This document shows positions 35,561 through 48,536 of a stretch of DNA of 64,000 nucleotides, one piece after another. The notes below the pieces were generated by a model. It had not been told where the DNA came from and searched no databases. It worked only from the letters and a program-made list of their open reading frames with translations. A program made the position numbers and the translations under genes. Origin of the DNA: Nelumbo lutea (lineage: Eukaryota > Streptophyta > Magnoliopsida > Proteales > Nelumbonaceae); contig JAKGHH010000005.1 of NCBI GenBank assembly GCA_022828595.1, positions 66,707,655 through 66,771,654 on the forward strand. Direction: 5' to 3'. Each line of letters begins with the position of its first letter. Position 1 is the first letter of the stretch.

Positions 35561-35631
35561 CTGCAGGGAGATGAGAACGGTAAGGACTGATCCCCACCAA
35601 CGAGAAAAGACACCATGAATCTCCACCGCAT

Positions 35632-38600
35632 TTCAAAGAAAAAGAGAGAGGAATCAAGTATCCGTTGGAAAGACGTTTGAGTGCATCAGCTAAAGAGAAG
35701 CCCTAAAAAGTCTATGGATGAATGCTCGGAAAGCGACGCGTTGGAATTCTGAGTTGAGAGAGAGGGAGGGAGAGGGAAAGAAGGAGACGCAGTGAGCGTC
35801 GCAGTGAAGACTCACTGAGGAGGGGGTTATGTGCTTCTTTGCCTACTGGGCAAATGAGAGAGAGTAGCAACGCAACGCCAGTGCGTTCTCAACGGGTAGT
35901 CGGGTACCAGGTAAAAGGCGGAAAGGGAGCCAAAAGAAGGGCCCATCCAGTTTTATGGGCCTTGGCTCCAGCAAATATTTACGGTTTGTACCACCCCGAC
36001 TGACGCCCAGTTAGATAAAGGTGAACTGACCAAAATAACCCTAGAAACGATATTTGACGGAGGTTAGTTGGTTGAGAATTAGGGAGCTGGGTCATAACAA
36101 ATAAAATAAATGAATAGGGATATAAATGGAATTAAAAAGACAAGTAATGGTATAGCCTATAGGTGTTGACAGTTGACACTGATTGTTTGCTTAAAATAGG
36201 TGATTAACTGATTACATTAGTTAATGGGCTGGGCCTGGGCTGGGTCATCTTTTGACAGCAACAGCACATTATTAATTGTCCATCCCCCTCAAATGTGAAC
36301 TGTATACACTATACACATTTGATTTGTCATTTTGTCCGGTTTCACTGCGCACTGCCATTCGAACGGATTTCTGACTTTGTAGGATGGTGGGGAAGGCACT
36401 CGTGCACCGTAGGAAAATGTAACCGGACGGGCATAGGGGCACAGGGGGAAAGCAGGGAGCCGGTTATCGGACAAGAGAGATTGTCTTATCATCACCTGTA
36501 GTCAACCTGTGGGTCTTTTACTCGATGGATGGCTTTGGATTTTGCGCCTTACTTTTGCACTTTTTTTTAACCCCTTACTGTGTAGTCAGTATGGATTGGT
36601 AATTCATTTAATGAGGGGGTCTCTCATGTGAGGAGGAGCGCAGTTTTATAAATGTTTGGAAAATTTTGGAAATAGTCATGAAATAGAAATCTCTATCATA
36701 TATAAATATATTAACCTGCATAGGTAAGAAGAACGAGGAGGGAAAATGGGAAATCTAATACTATTATTTTTTTGTCTTTTTTTATAAAATATTACAAGAA
36801 TATTATTTTCTATCAATTCTTTCTTTTGCATTTTTTTTTTTAATTTATTAAGAATGTTACTCTCTCCTATCGATTTTCTCTTTTTTTTTTTACAAAATTT
36901 ACAAGAATGTCATTCTCTCTCTTAACCCGATTTTCTCTCTGTTCTCTTTCTTTTTTATATAATTACAATGGAATGCCACTCTCTCATCTCTCTCTTCTAA
37001 TATGAGGGAGATCTCAGCTCGGCATCCTCAATTGTTAGGGAGACCTACAATCAAAGGCAGTCAAACTCGAGCTATGTCGAGCTCCGAACCTTGTTTGAGC
37101 TCAAGCTCAAGTTTCTAATTTGAATTGAGCTCAAACTAGACGATACCTCGACCCATTGAGAGAGACCTCAACATTGGCACCTCTGGTCACTAGAGGGAGA
37201 CCTCAACTCGGTACCCTTATCAACTAAGGAGAGACCTTAAGCTTGAACACCCCTCGTCTACTAGAAACAATCTCAAAGCTCGAAATACTTCAAGGCAAGT
37301 GAGAAGAGAGACCCTCGGTTTAACACCTCAGCCAATTAAGGGAGACCTCGAACAAAACTTCGATGTGCACTTGAAGACCTGCCAATCAAAGGTTCGAATT
37401 TCCAATATTTTTTATTTGAACCAAAGCTCAAACTCAAATATCTAATTCGAATCGAACTCGAAACCTAATAGTTTTATGAGCGAGCCCATTACAATAGAAG
37501 ACCCTCCACTAATTAATAATAAAATAAATGGAAACGCAGATTCAAATGATATTTTAACAAACATAACGAAGGATTAATTAACTTGCTGTCGCTATAATGT
37601 CCCCATTCGGTAAGTAAACATTTACAGGTCACTGTTGGTATCTGTCACCAAATAAATCAAACTGCAGGCCGACTTCCTTTCTGAGCTTCGGATCCTCCTA
37701 CCCACCACATTCTTCTCTCGATCCATACCAACTCACACACAGCAGACGTTAAATTGGGAATATCTCCTTCTCTATTCCCAATTTGCGAAATACCCAATAC
37801 AGGGAATAAGAGTTGCTAGCTTCCCGTCGTGCGAGCTTCCCCAATACTGTTAGTTTTGGAAGCATGGGCTCAGTTTCAAGTGGCCTCTAGTATTGGCGTC
37901 AGCTGGGGCCCGGACACAATCATCCTATCCTGGGGCCCGAGGGGGGGTTTTTTTTTTTTGAAGGCAAATGAATTGGGTGAAACCGGGCCACCCCACTTAT
38001 AAATAGAGACCGTGATCTGTCTTCCTCACAGACCAGAAAGGTGAATACCGTCAAATTTGTCTGAAAGAAGTGTACGTCAAAAGTAAACAACTTTTTATTC
38101 TGAAGCCTTGACTGGAGCTGCCTCTAGATATGCCGTCAACCATCTGTAAAACTGTGATGAACGAAGTTTTCTCCTGTTGTTGATTTTGATTCCATCGTAC
38201 GGAGGATGGAGGTTAGATAGGATGGTTCCCCCCACTTTTGTGGTTTAGGTACAGAATAGAAACCCTTTGAGCTTCTTGACCGTCTTAATTAACGCATTAA
38301 ATACAATTAAATTAAAAATAATTAATACACATCACTAAGATCTAAGATCCTAACTTAGCTAGTTTCTGGGTTCCTAGCCTGTAATTAACTTGCCTTATCT
38401 CATCGGTTTAGGAATTGGCTGAACACATAGTGGACTAACTCTTGACTATTCAAGCAGAATTGAATCTGGTCCATATCGCGACAAAATTAGAGGCTTAATC
38501 AGTACAATGGCCAAATTTGCAGGACAAGGACAACAAAGCATGGTCGACTTGGTTCAATCCGGTCCTACCAAAAGCAAATCACTATCAAACCGAACCGGGT

Positions 38601-39131
38601 TTCTTAGGCCATTTATCTGCTTGGTATAGTAATCTAACTGTCATTCTTTCAGCCATTAAGGATACCCCCCCAACTTCCAAAACTAATAAAATTTTTTCCG
38701 TTCAGCCATTTCATCCGTTTGCCAAACGGCCCCACAGTTGCAGAGGTCCACTTAACGGCCATTTAAATTTAAGTTGGTAGGGTATTCTTAGAGATTGAGA
38801 ACTCGGTTGGGCGCGGTTTTGGTCAATTAACAGCATGCAGATAGCAGTCCAGAGGCCATCTCTAGGTGTTCTTCTAGGTTGGAAGGGAACTCCAATGGAG
38901 TTCCATGCCGTGCCTCCCTGAAGGTGCTTTTCATTTTCCATTGTTCCAGCCTGCCGGCATCTGCTGGCGTGGGCCATTTGATTTGGGTTCGGGACTTTGC
39001 TACCCCACGACCACGAGACATGGTGGTTGGCGCTTTACTGAGTACGTAATTAGTGGAGAACAACTTGTGGGTAGATCCGAGATGCAACTGATTTAACATG
39101 TACATCCATGGGTTTTACACTTTGCATAAAC
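35632..39131. other. 5' flank of kinase copy B, error-rich towards the gap
   Basis: Colinear with 48537-51756 of copy C. Up to about 36500 the match is close; beyond that there is an added base about every 10 bp, and B is about 280 bp longer over the stretch. The 32-bp minisatellite is still recognisable at about 37144-37356. No gene is seen. Confidence 0.8.
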
Positions 39132-39231
39132 NNNNNNNNNNNNNNNNNNNNNNNNNNNNNNNNNNNNNNNNNNNNNNNNNNNNNNNNNNNNNNNNNNNNN
39201 NNNNNNNNNNNNNNNNNNNNNNNNNNNNNNN
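39132..39231. other. Assembly gap, 100 N
   Basis: Exactly 100 N. The left side ends in the flank of copy B; the right side starts again at the equivalent of 26335, that is, about 12.8 kb back in the same locus. Confidence 0.99.
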
Positions 39232-39792
39232 TATTGTTTAACAAGCCAAACTTATTTGGTGCGGTTTTGGGGTGTTGGTTATTTCCAAACTAACCTTTCA
39301 TACTAAAAATTGACAAAATCAAGTTACACTGGTCAATGTTTTTTAAATTAATCTCCACCTTTTGCATTTGGGTGCGGTTGTTATTTTCAACCATCATTGG
39401 TAAATCAGTTAGTCCCATTCCATGTCATATGTTAAATAAAGACATCTATATATATTATATATATATATATCTATATATATATATATTATATATTTTAAGT
39501 ATAAATACATATTTTAATAATAAATAATGTATAATTAATATTTTATATAAATATATATTATTTTATATTTTGAATTTAATTTTAAAATTTTTGTTTATAA
39601 ATAATGTTAAAAAAATTAACCTATAGACACACTAGGACGCATTGATTTTGAAGAGTTTATTCAAAATATAAAAAAAAAACCATTACTGACTTGGGGCGCA
39701 TTGATCTTAAAGAGTTGTTCAAAATAAATAAAAAAAAATGATTATTTCAACCAGATATCAGAGTGCAAAAGTTATGGTCTTCAAAATTTTGT

Positions 39793-39957
39793 ATATGCAG
39801 TTTTTGGGTTGAATGGATATATATTAAATATGCAGTTTTTTGGTTGAATGGATATACATTAAATATGCAGTTTTGGGGTTGAATGGATATACATTCAATA
39901 TGCAGTTTTGGGGTTGAATGGATATACAATAAATATGCAGTTTTTGGGTTGAATGGG
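39793..39957. repeat. 35-bp tandem repeat, five units (copy C)
   Basis: Same unit and unit number as 26881-27047, with a few base changes. Confidence 0.85.
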
Positions 39958-42093
39958 TCAAGTTGAACTCTTTCAGGTTAGGTGGTTTTTTGAGGTCAAT
40001 GTTTTTTTACTAAAGGGCTGGAATTAAGGCAGGTGATTGTTTGAATAGTTTAACGGCTGATAGGTTGAAAATATTGGTATCTGGATGGGTCATGATAGAT
40101 TGAAAATATTGGTATTTGTTTGGGTGGTTTTTAGTTTGGTTGGAGTTTCATAGTTTTAAAATAAAAAGTAGAAGCAAATATAACAAACTTAAATTCGAAT
40201 TCAATTCAATTATTAATTGGATGCAAATCTCAAAATTCGAATTTCAATCTGGTTATTAAATTGAACGCAAGTAGCAAAATCATAATCTGAAAAGCATGGT
40301 TTTCAAAATCATAATCTGAAAGCATGGGTTTTCAAAATCAGAGCGGACTGGATGATTGGACTGGAAAAACGGGTGACCAGTTTTGTTTTTTTCCAAAACT
40401 GTTGATTTTGGTTAGCAAATTGCTGAACCAGTCGGTTAATTATTAAATTTTTTTATTTTTTTTGTTAGAACAAGGTTGATCATTTTGGGTTGACAACGGT
40501 CGACTTGTTCGAATCGATAACCAGACCCCTGACCGATTCGGTTTTAAAAACCATGGAAGAAAGATAGACTTCTTAATTACAGTTTCAACTCTCAAGCATA
40601 CAGATGTGAATGTTGGATGCAGAATTTGAGCCAAAGTTAAAGCTTTTATGTCCAATTATTGTGAAACCACATCTGGCTATACACATATACAGCTCCCAAG
40701 GTGTCTCCAAAGTTTTTGGTATTGTTGACAAGGTCTTATACTAAACCATTTTCTTAAATTACTGCCTTAATGCATTGTTGTTTTCTGTAAGGTTTCAAGT
40801 TTCATGACTACATTTGCAGTAATAATAGATATCCTGCCTTTGGTTTCTTTGGCCAATTGTCTGCAATAGTCATTATACCTTTATTCTTGAGAAGTTGGAG
40901 TTATTTGAGCTTCAGATGTGGTATTTATATTATACGTTTTCTGCAAGCCCTTTCAATGAAATTATTCTGGGTTTTAGAAATTAAACCCTCTTTCAGTGAA
41001 GCGATTCAGAGTTTCAGAACTAAAAACCTCGAGTATGGGTACTTTCAGAAATGGGTCTATTGTTAAGCGCAGTTCGGTGACCCAAATGAGCCACCTTTTC
41101 TGACCTGAAGATACTCCCTGTCCTCTTCTCAATTTTCCTCCCCTTATGCTTTCACTTTCTTGGCTGACTAAATAATTAACACAGATGAGCACACCATACC
41201 ATGCATTCCAGTCCAACACCCTTTTCTATCCAAATGCTTTGGGCGTGTTAACAAGTTAGCACCCACTAAATGTTAATTACTGTTGAACCCACCAACTTGT
41301 GCAGGCAACACTCAATTTATCAAATCTACAAATACCTCGTAGCTCCTGGGGCTGGAGCAAGTCCATCAGTTTTCCAAGTAATAACATGAGAAAATTGCCT
41401 CTGAGACGTCTTTACTAAGACGTATTTCTCTAGCTGCGTATATTTTTGGAATGTATTGTCAGATTGGGTGAGTTCAATTGTTGGTTAGGTGATAGAACCA
41501 TCACTGATGTAGGCATATTTGATCGGTTCAATCGGATCTTGACACGTGGCATTGGTCAAGAGTATGACAGTTTCTTAAGGGCATTCAGGTAATTCCCACC
41601 CTTAGCGATTGTAGAGTATTTAATGGCAGGTGCATGTCCTGGGTGCAATCTGCTCCCGAGCCACTAACATGGGTTATGGTCGGCCAACGCCTTTTTAAAC
41701 CCTCTTACATGATCGTGATATATGGGACAGTTATACATTGTGCATTATTCTCCACATGGTCAACTCCTATTACAAAAGAGGCACAGCTAGAGGTATACAC
41801 ACATACTTGAGCTATCACTTACACTCTTGTGGTGACTTTTACTTCCTTTGAAACTCTCGGTTAACTTGACCGTTAGAATTCTCACCCCTGAGAATACTAA
41901 CGTTTTTTTATTCTTAGCAGGTGAGACCCACAGCGAACTGAAATTATCATCTTTTCTTTACCCTAGTTAAGCTCACTCTCTCTATTCTTCCTCTCTTGTT
42001 CTCAGCTATCTATCGACAACCATGACCTGACTTCACAAACACATTAGAGAGAAGACGGACTTCGGAGGAAAATCTAAGTGGTGTTCAAAAAAC

Positions 42094-42550
42094 TAGGTGT
42101 GGTTCACGGTCTAATTCAGTGCAGTTTGGAGAAGATTTTTATACCGAACCAGTAAATTACGGTTTGAGAAATTTTTAAGTCGAACCAAACCATTTTGGTA
42201 TGGAAATCAAACCATACCAAACCGTTTGGTGCAGTTTCTAATATGGTCTGGGAATCTTGGACCATTTTATGATTTTTTTAGGTTTAACCCAATTAGAAAG
42301 CCCAAATAACTCCCCTAAAAATTAAAACTTAAAACATTTATTTATTATTTTATTATAAAATAAAGAATTCACTATATATTTATAATTTTATACATTCCAT
42401 TCAGATATATTATATATAATTTCAATTTACGATTTATGATTTAATTCAATTTTATAAAATTCAATAAACTATCCTAAACCGAATATAAACCGAAACAAAC
42501 TACAAATTCAATTTGATTTTTGCGGTTTGAACCATATATGAACACCCCTA
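42094..42550. mobile_element. hAT-type MITE (copy C)
   Basis: Duplicate of 29175-29627 in the same relative position, ending ATGAACACCCCTA. Confidence 0.6.
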
Positions 42551-42559
42551 CAAATGGAG

Positions 42560-42775
42560 GTAGAAATGATAATTTACAAAAACCGCCAATCTGATATTGG
42601 CTATTAGGATTCGATCCAATAGGGGCGATTTGACTTCAATCCAATTTTGAAAAGAATCCTATTATTTGTGATACGATCCGATTAAAAATCCTGGCAGGGG
42701 TATCTGAATCTGGTAAATCGTATCGGATTCGATTTCGGATTGGATCGTGACCCGTTCAGTTTGCATCATCCCTAC
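42560..42775. mobile_element. Short GTAG-ended MITE (copy C)
   Basis: Duplicate of 29637-29852 in the same relative position. Confidence 0.5.
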
Positions 42776-43231
42776 TCTTAAGCAACTGGAAACAATCCTA
42801 GTCCAAACTCAGTCACAGGTGAGGATTTTTTGGCTTTTTTTTCTCATGAATATAATAAAGCTTTAGAACCCTAGGCATTTGCAAATCTGGAAATTGTGGT
42901 GACGTTTTGACTATGGGTTTCACCCTCTTGACACTGTACAGAACAATGAATTGTCCTCTCATTCAAAAAAAGATGAATTGCTTTCTCTTAGCAAAACCAA
43001 GGTGCTACTCAAAAAAAAAAAAAAAAAGCAAAACCAAGGTGAATGCCACATATTATATAGAACAGAAATGTATTTACAGGGAATGCTGTTGATAAATAAA
43101 CTCAAGAATAATTGAAGTGACTAATGAGTGAAAAGAATTTATTTTATAATTTAATGGCAATTTTTACAAACTACAAAATTATTTCACCTTTTCCTATACT
43201 GTTGTGTACTTCCCAAACGGACAACTCATCT

Positions 43232-46200
43232 TCACCTTGACCTCTCAACATCACCTCCCCCTGCAGCTTTGGATGGAAACGAGAACGGTGCTCTATCAGT
43301 GACAGTAGGGCCTGGTCGGGGAGGAAGGGGGGCTTCACGGGCTGCCCGGTGCTCCTACAGAATATGAAACAAACACATCTAAGTACCAGCCAATAATAAC
43401 TCATGGATATTAACAATTTCAGAGTACACATGCTTGTTGAAAATTGACCCCAAGGAAGTTAATAGAGAATCAAACACTTGCAATCTTAAGATGAATAAAA
43501 AACATGGAATAGATGGAGTTAAAGAATGCAAGCATTAATCATGTTTTTAGAAATCCTCCACCAGTAATTTCTACCAGCAAGTACTTCGATGACATGCAGA
43601 TGCAATATGGAACTTTGAATTTATCGTAAAATTCAAATGTTGTTTCCATGTGAGACATACAGCTGGGTTCTGTCAAGCAAAAATAATGTTTGGGCCCAAT
43701 TCAATCAATTTTCTAGCTCAAAAACAAACTATAGACATATTTGCCAAATTAGTATGGGCTTCTTTTGGTAGCACTGCCTGGATATGTCCACAAGCAGGTT
43801 TGATTAATGTTTGGGCCCATTTCAATCAATTTTCTAGCTCAAAAACAAACCATAGATATATTGCCCATATGATAATATGGGCTTCTTTTGGTAGCACTGC
43901 CTGGATATGTTGAACCAAGTAGAAAGGATCAATGCGAAATGAAAGTTTCGGGAGCCACTGATAACAACTCAAGTTGCTGAACTGAATGACCTATTGCTTT
44001 GTCATTTAGTGGATAAATTAATTAAATAATAAACTATCAAAAGGTATGGTTATCTACCCAACTACTTCATCAATCAAGGAGTTCACAACCACATTGAAAA
44101 CTTCTTCACTAGGAGACAAAGCAATAAGCATTTTAGTTCAGCCACTTCATATGTTATCAAACAGTTTCCTTAGTACCCAATTAAGCCTACACAGTAGAGA
44201 ACTTCATTCAAATTTACTAATACTATGTTAACCCTATTAGCTAGCTTTTGAAGAGCTCTTCAAGAATTTCCTTGTCAAATAAAGTTCCTAAACAAGTTCT
44301 CTCGTGTTGACCATTGATATAAGAGAAACAAATGCCAACATCTATAAAACCCTATGAAGAGTTTTATTTGCATCCAAGAACTACTAATAGGTGCCAAAAA
44401 AAAGTCCAAATCTATTGGTCACACTCTGATGGTGCAACCACTCTTGATAGATAAACAATTATGAAGTCCCTAAGAGTATTTAGATTAGTAGTTGGAAATT
44501 ATGAAATATTGTAAGATATAGCCATTAACAAAATCATTTGTAGCACATTTTTGCACCTCTTGAAGCAACACAAAATTGTAGAAGAATAATTGGGATAATT
44601 GGCTTACAGCACGGAAGGGAAACTCATCTGCTTCCAGCATGTGTACAACTTGCCCCATTTTTGGCCGCTTGTTAGCATCCTAGATCAATGCAACGAAGAC
44701 AAACCAACATTACCCTCTTCAATGCTCTTGGTGAGGGCTGAGCATCAATCAGAGGGTCTACCACTTCTTCTGCGCAATGACTTGCTACCTTCCCTTTAAA
44801 CCACTCAACCAAGTTCACCTGCCAATGCAATTCGGATGCATGCAAATTTAGGTGACATATCTCATGAGCACAACAGATAAAGAAAAAGGAATCTTCCAAA
44901 AAAAAAACAGATAAAAGAAAAAGGAAAAGGAAAAAGCTTTGATTACCTCTCCCGATGGTCTAGAATAATCAACTGGGCTCCTCCCTGAGATTATTTCCAT
45001 AAGTAGTATACCAAAACTGTACACATCACTGCTCTCACTAAGCATACCCGTGCTTGCATACTCAGGAGATACATATCTGCATCAAAGAAGTGCCAATACA
45101 TATTATTATTAGCACCCACCAAAATAACTAGTAATAAATAAAGAATCATCTTGGATTCAAGAAAGAACAAACCCAAATGTCCCCATTACTCGTGTGGTTA
45201 CATAGCTTGCTTCTGAACCTAAGAGCTTTGCCAGTCCAAAATCTGAGACTTTTGGGTTCCATTTCTTATCCAGAAGAATGTTACTGGATTTGATATCACG
45301 GTGCACAACTTTTGGTTCTAGTCCTTCGTGCAAATAAGCTAAACTGTAAGAAAACACATAAGAAAGATTAAAGAGTAGAAGAGGCCCCACTGGTGACAAA
45401 AGAATATATAAAAAATAAAAGAAACAGCCAACAGAACCAAACCTGATATCCTGCCCACTACTCTCCACCCGCCTTGAATTGCAGCCACACATCGCCATCT
45501 TGTATTGTGAGATATGCGGCTGCAATGTACTGTGGGCAGGCGCGGGTAGAGAAAGTGAGTAGAAAATCTGGTTGGAACTGGGGAGACAAAACTGAGAAAA
45601 ATGTGACGGATATTAGAAATAAAGATTTGTGCAGTCTATTGTATTGTAAGTTCCACAAGCATGTAACTGAACAAAAACTTTAAATGTCATTATATGATAA
45701 ATGTCATGCAATATTAGATTAACACAAGTAATTGGGTTCAAAAGTAATATAGTAAAATAATTTTGCAAACTTAAAGCAGTACAACAAAAATTTGCATCAT
45801 AAAATTGATTCCCCATCAAAAGCCTTCAGTGAGAAGACTCCACGACTTTCAGTTTTTTCAATGTAATCTCAGTCAATTGCCGGTACAAGTAGGGCTGCTA
45901 ATGGATTAGATAATAATTTGGATCCGATCCAAATAAAACCAAACATATATCTTAAATGAGAAGATTCACCGAAAACCTCAGTTCAATATGATTAAGCAAA
46001 TCTAATTAACAAAAGTTCAATCAGTAAAACTAGCTTGAGCAAATATGCAAAACTTGATTGAATGTGGATTATGTTTGTTGAGTTTTAGTTGAGTTTTAAA
46101 AGGTTAAAAGATCCAAGTCTGATTTTAGTCAAATCCATAAAATGTAAATATGCAACTTGATTGAGTCGAGAATTTGCAATATGGGATCTGTTTGAATGTG

Positions 46201-48465
46201 GATATGTTTGTTGCAACTTGCATTCAAAAACATGCTGACCATGAACACCCAAAATGGATTTATAAACAGACACAAAAAAACTAAACACATTAATCCACAC
46301 TATTATCTCTTAAGAAGAATTTGATACAATATGGAAAATGTCCTGCGACTAACAGTTCACAAAATGACCAGATTTTCACGCTAGAAGTTTCTAAATTATG
46401 CTTAAATAGGTCAATCAAATTAACAAATAAGCCTTATTAATCAATGCATTTAAAATTAAAAGTATTTCTTTTAGTGATTGTAAAAAAGAAAGAAAGATGA
46501 AGAAACTGATAATAATATAGAATATCACACCCTTTTGCTGTTCCTATGGCAATTTTTCATGCGAATATCCCATGTCAAAGGACTAACTGGCCCAACATCA
46601 CCATGCAACCATTGCTCCAAATTGCCATTTATCTACATACTCGTATACAAGCATCCCTGAAAAACCAGTACAAGCATCTTAGGAAAATAAAAATAAGGAA
46701 TCCTTGTTCACTTCCATCTAGAGAAAATGATAGCATCCCAAATTTCTCACATAGGAAATACCTCTGAGGACCATCTGCCACAATATCCAACAAGTCCTAC
46801 AAGATTTTTATGCCTTACTTTCCCAATGGCTTCAACTTCAACCTTGAACTCCTTCTCTGCCTGACCCCTACAAGTAAGATGATCACATATAGTTAATTCT
46901 CACCCATAAATTACTGCAGTAGATATAGAAGTAAAAAATAAGCAATACATGCAAGTTTAAAGCTGAAAAGAAAAAGGAAAAGAAAAACCTACAGTATAAG
47001 TTATTGTTCTACTTCTATATTACAATTCATGAAGAACAATTTCGTTCTTCCATGTTCTTTGTAATTTTTTTTTTGATGAATCATGTTCTTTGTAAAATTA
47101 CATCCTGCGTTCTTTATTTCTGGAAAACCTTCAAGAACTGATACCACACTAAAAGCCCAAGTAAGGTATTATCTCAATCATGGAAACTAAGCAATATCCC
47201 CAAGTCTTCAACATCTAATGAGAACAAAACTCAAAAGCCTCCCCAAAATCTACCAGAGGAATTTTCTGTAAACTTTTAAAAATTTAGAAAAAACAAACCG
47301 TTTCAGATGCCTAGGAAGATTATTAATATATTAAAAAAGCAATAACGATCAATCACCTTTGAAGGGGGAGCATATGGGTATCCATATAGACCAACTATGA
47401 GGTAACAAAAGAAAAAGGTTCTACCTTTAAATAATTAGTTACTGAGTTCAGAGTGTAGTAACTTGTCTGGTTACAGTCTTTCTTTAAGCATACAACCAGA
47501 AAAAGTAAAAGAAACAGCCCAGTCTATAAGTCTTCTAATTTGCGCCAGTACAATTAATTTCCAGAATTACGCTGGCCTTTTTCTCGAGACCTTCGAAATG
47601 AGTCGGCACACACTCTGTCATTAACAACATGGTCAAGATCAAACATGTACCGGCGGCCTCCGTCACAAACGGGAGCCAAACGACATAGAGACGATAATCT
47701 CGACTTATAATTTTTAGTACGACTTGAAAGAAATTTTTTTACAAGGAAGTAATAAAAAACATATATGAAAGAAATGCAAATAATAAAAAAATGCACCGCT
47801 CCAACAGAAGAAAAAAATATTAGATTTCTTTTTTTTTAATAATATTATTTTGTTCATACTCACTTGTTATTGAAAAGGTTCTTCACTGCAACTATTGAAC
47901 TGTCAGGCAAAACCCCTCTGAAAACGACTCCGTAACCGCCTTCTCCGATGACATTGTCGCTGGAGAACCCACCGGTGGCGATTTCCAGCTCTTTCAAAGC
48001 ATACCACCGGCCCCACCCGATATTCGAATTCTCGGCCGAAACACCCGACGACGAACTCTGGCTCCCACCAGATGCGTTGCTCTCTGTGCTCCGACTTCTG
48101 GCATTAATCGCCTTGTTAGAGTCCACTTTGACAGATTGTTTCTCCTCTTTCCCCTCCCTATCTGTGTCGCCGATCTTGTCGTCCTCACTCGGATCCGAAA
48201 CTTTAATATCTATGATCTCCTTAGAGACCATCGAAGTTAAACCTACTGTTTGCTTTGCACGCTTTCGTCGCTTCCTGGAGTTTCGACATCGACGGACGGA
48301 GAGAAGTATCACAAGAATGACGGCGATGACACACACGACGCAGATTCCGATAACGATGTACAGCTTTAGGCCGAAAATTGGCGTCTTCGCCATGAGCTTA
48401 GGAGATGGAGATGTATCTGAGCTATGGTGATCTTCGGCAGTGTGTTTTCCGGAAGCCACCATCAT
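43232..48465 (-). CDS. Receptor-like protein kinase (RLCK-V-like), copy C, seven exons
   Basis: Same gene structure as copy B: exons 47864-48465, 46762-46867, 46531-46656, 45173-45343, 44947-45076, 44608-44818, 43232-43354, all with GT-AG borders. Exon 1 is intact and gives the membrane segment [20 protein letters not shown] and glycine loop; exon 4 is intact with HRD and DFG. An alternative start is the ATG at 48391-48393. Extra single bases occur in exon 2 (near 46779), exon 3 (three sites between 46555 and 46657) and exon 6 (near 44680, which turns RCIDLDAN into a stop). Copy B is correct at each of these sites. The mutual pattern suggests one functional gene read with indel errors. Such kinases are thought to signal from the plasma membrane; the substrate is not known from sequence. 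Confidence 0.86.
43685..43915. repeat. Tandem duplication of about 121 bp in last intron of copy C
   Basis: Same two-unit structure as 30766-31000, starting AATGTTTGGGCCCA at 43685 and 43806. Confidence 0.85.
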
Positions 48466-48536
48466 CTGCAGGGAGATGAGAACGGTAAGGACTGATCCCC
48501 ACCAACGAGAAAAGACACCATGAATCTCCACCGCAT

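Larger units (their letters stand above)
39232..43231. other. 3' flank of kinase copy C (duplicate of 26335-30313)
   Basis: Contains the same features as the B flank: AT tract, 35-bp array at 39793-39957, LTR-like relic, MITEs. The first several hundred bases after the gap show extra bases relative to B, as expected of a poorly polished contig end. Confidence 0.75.
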
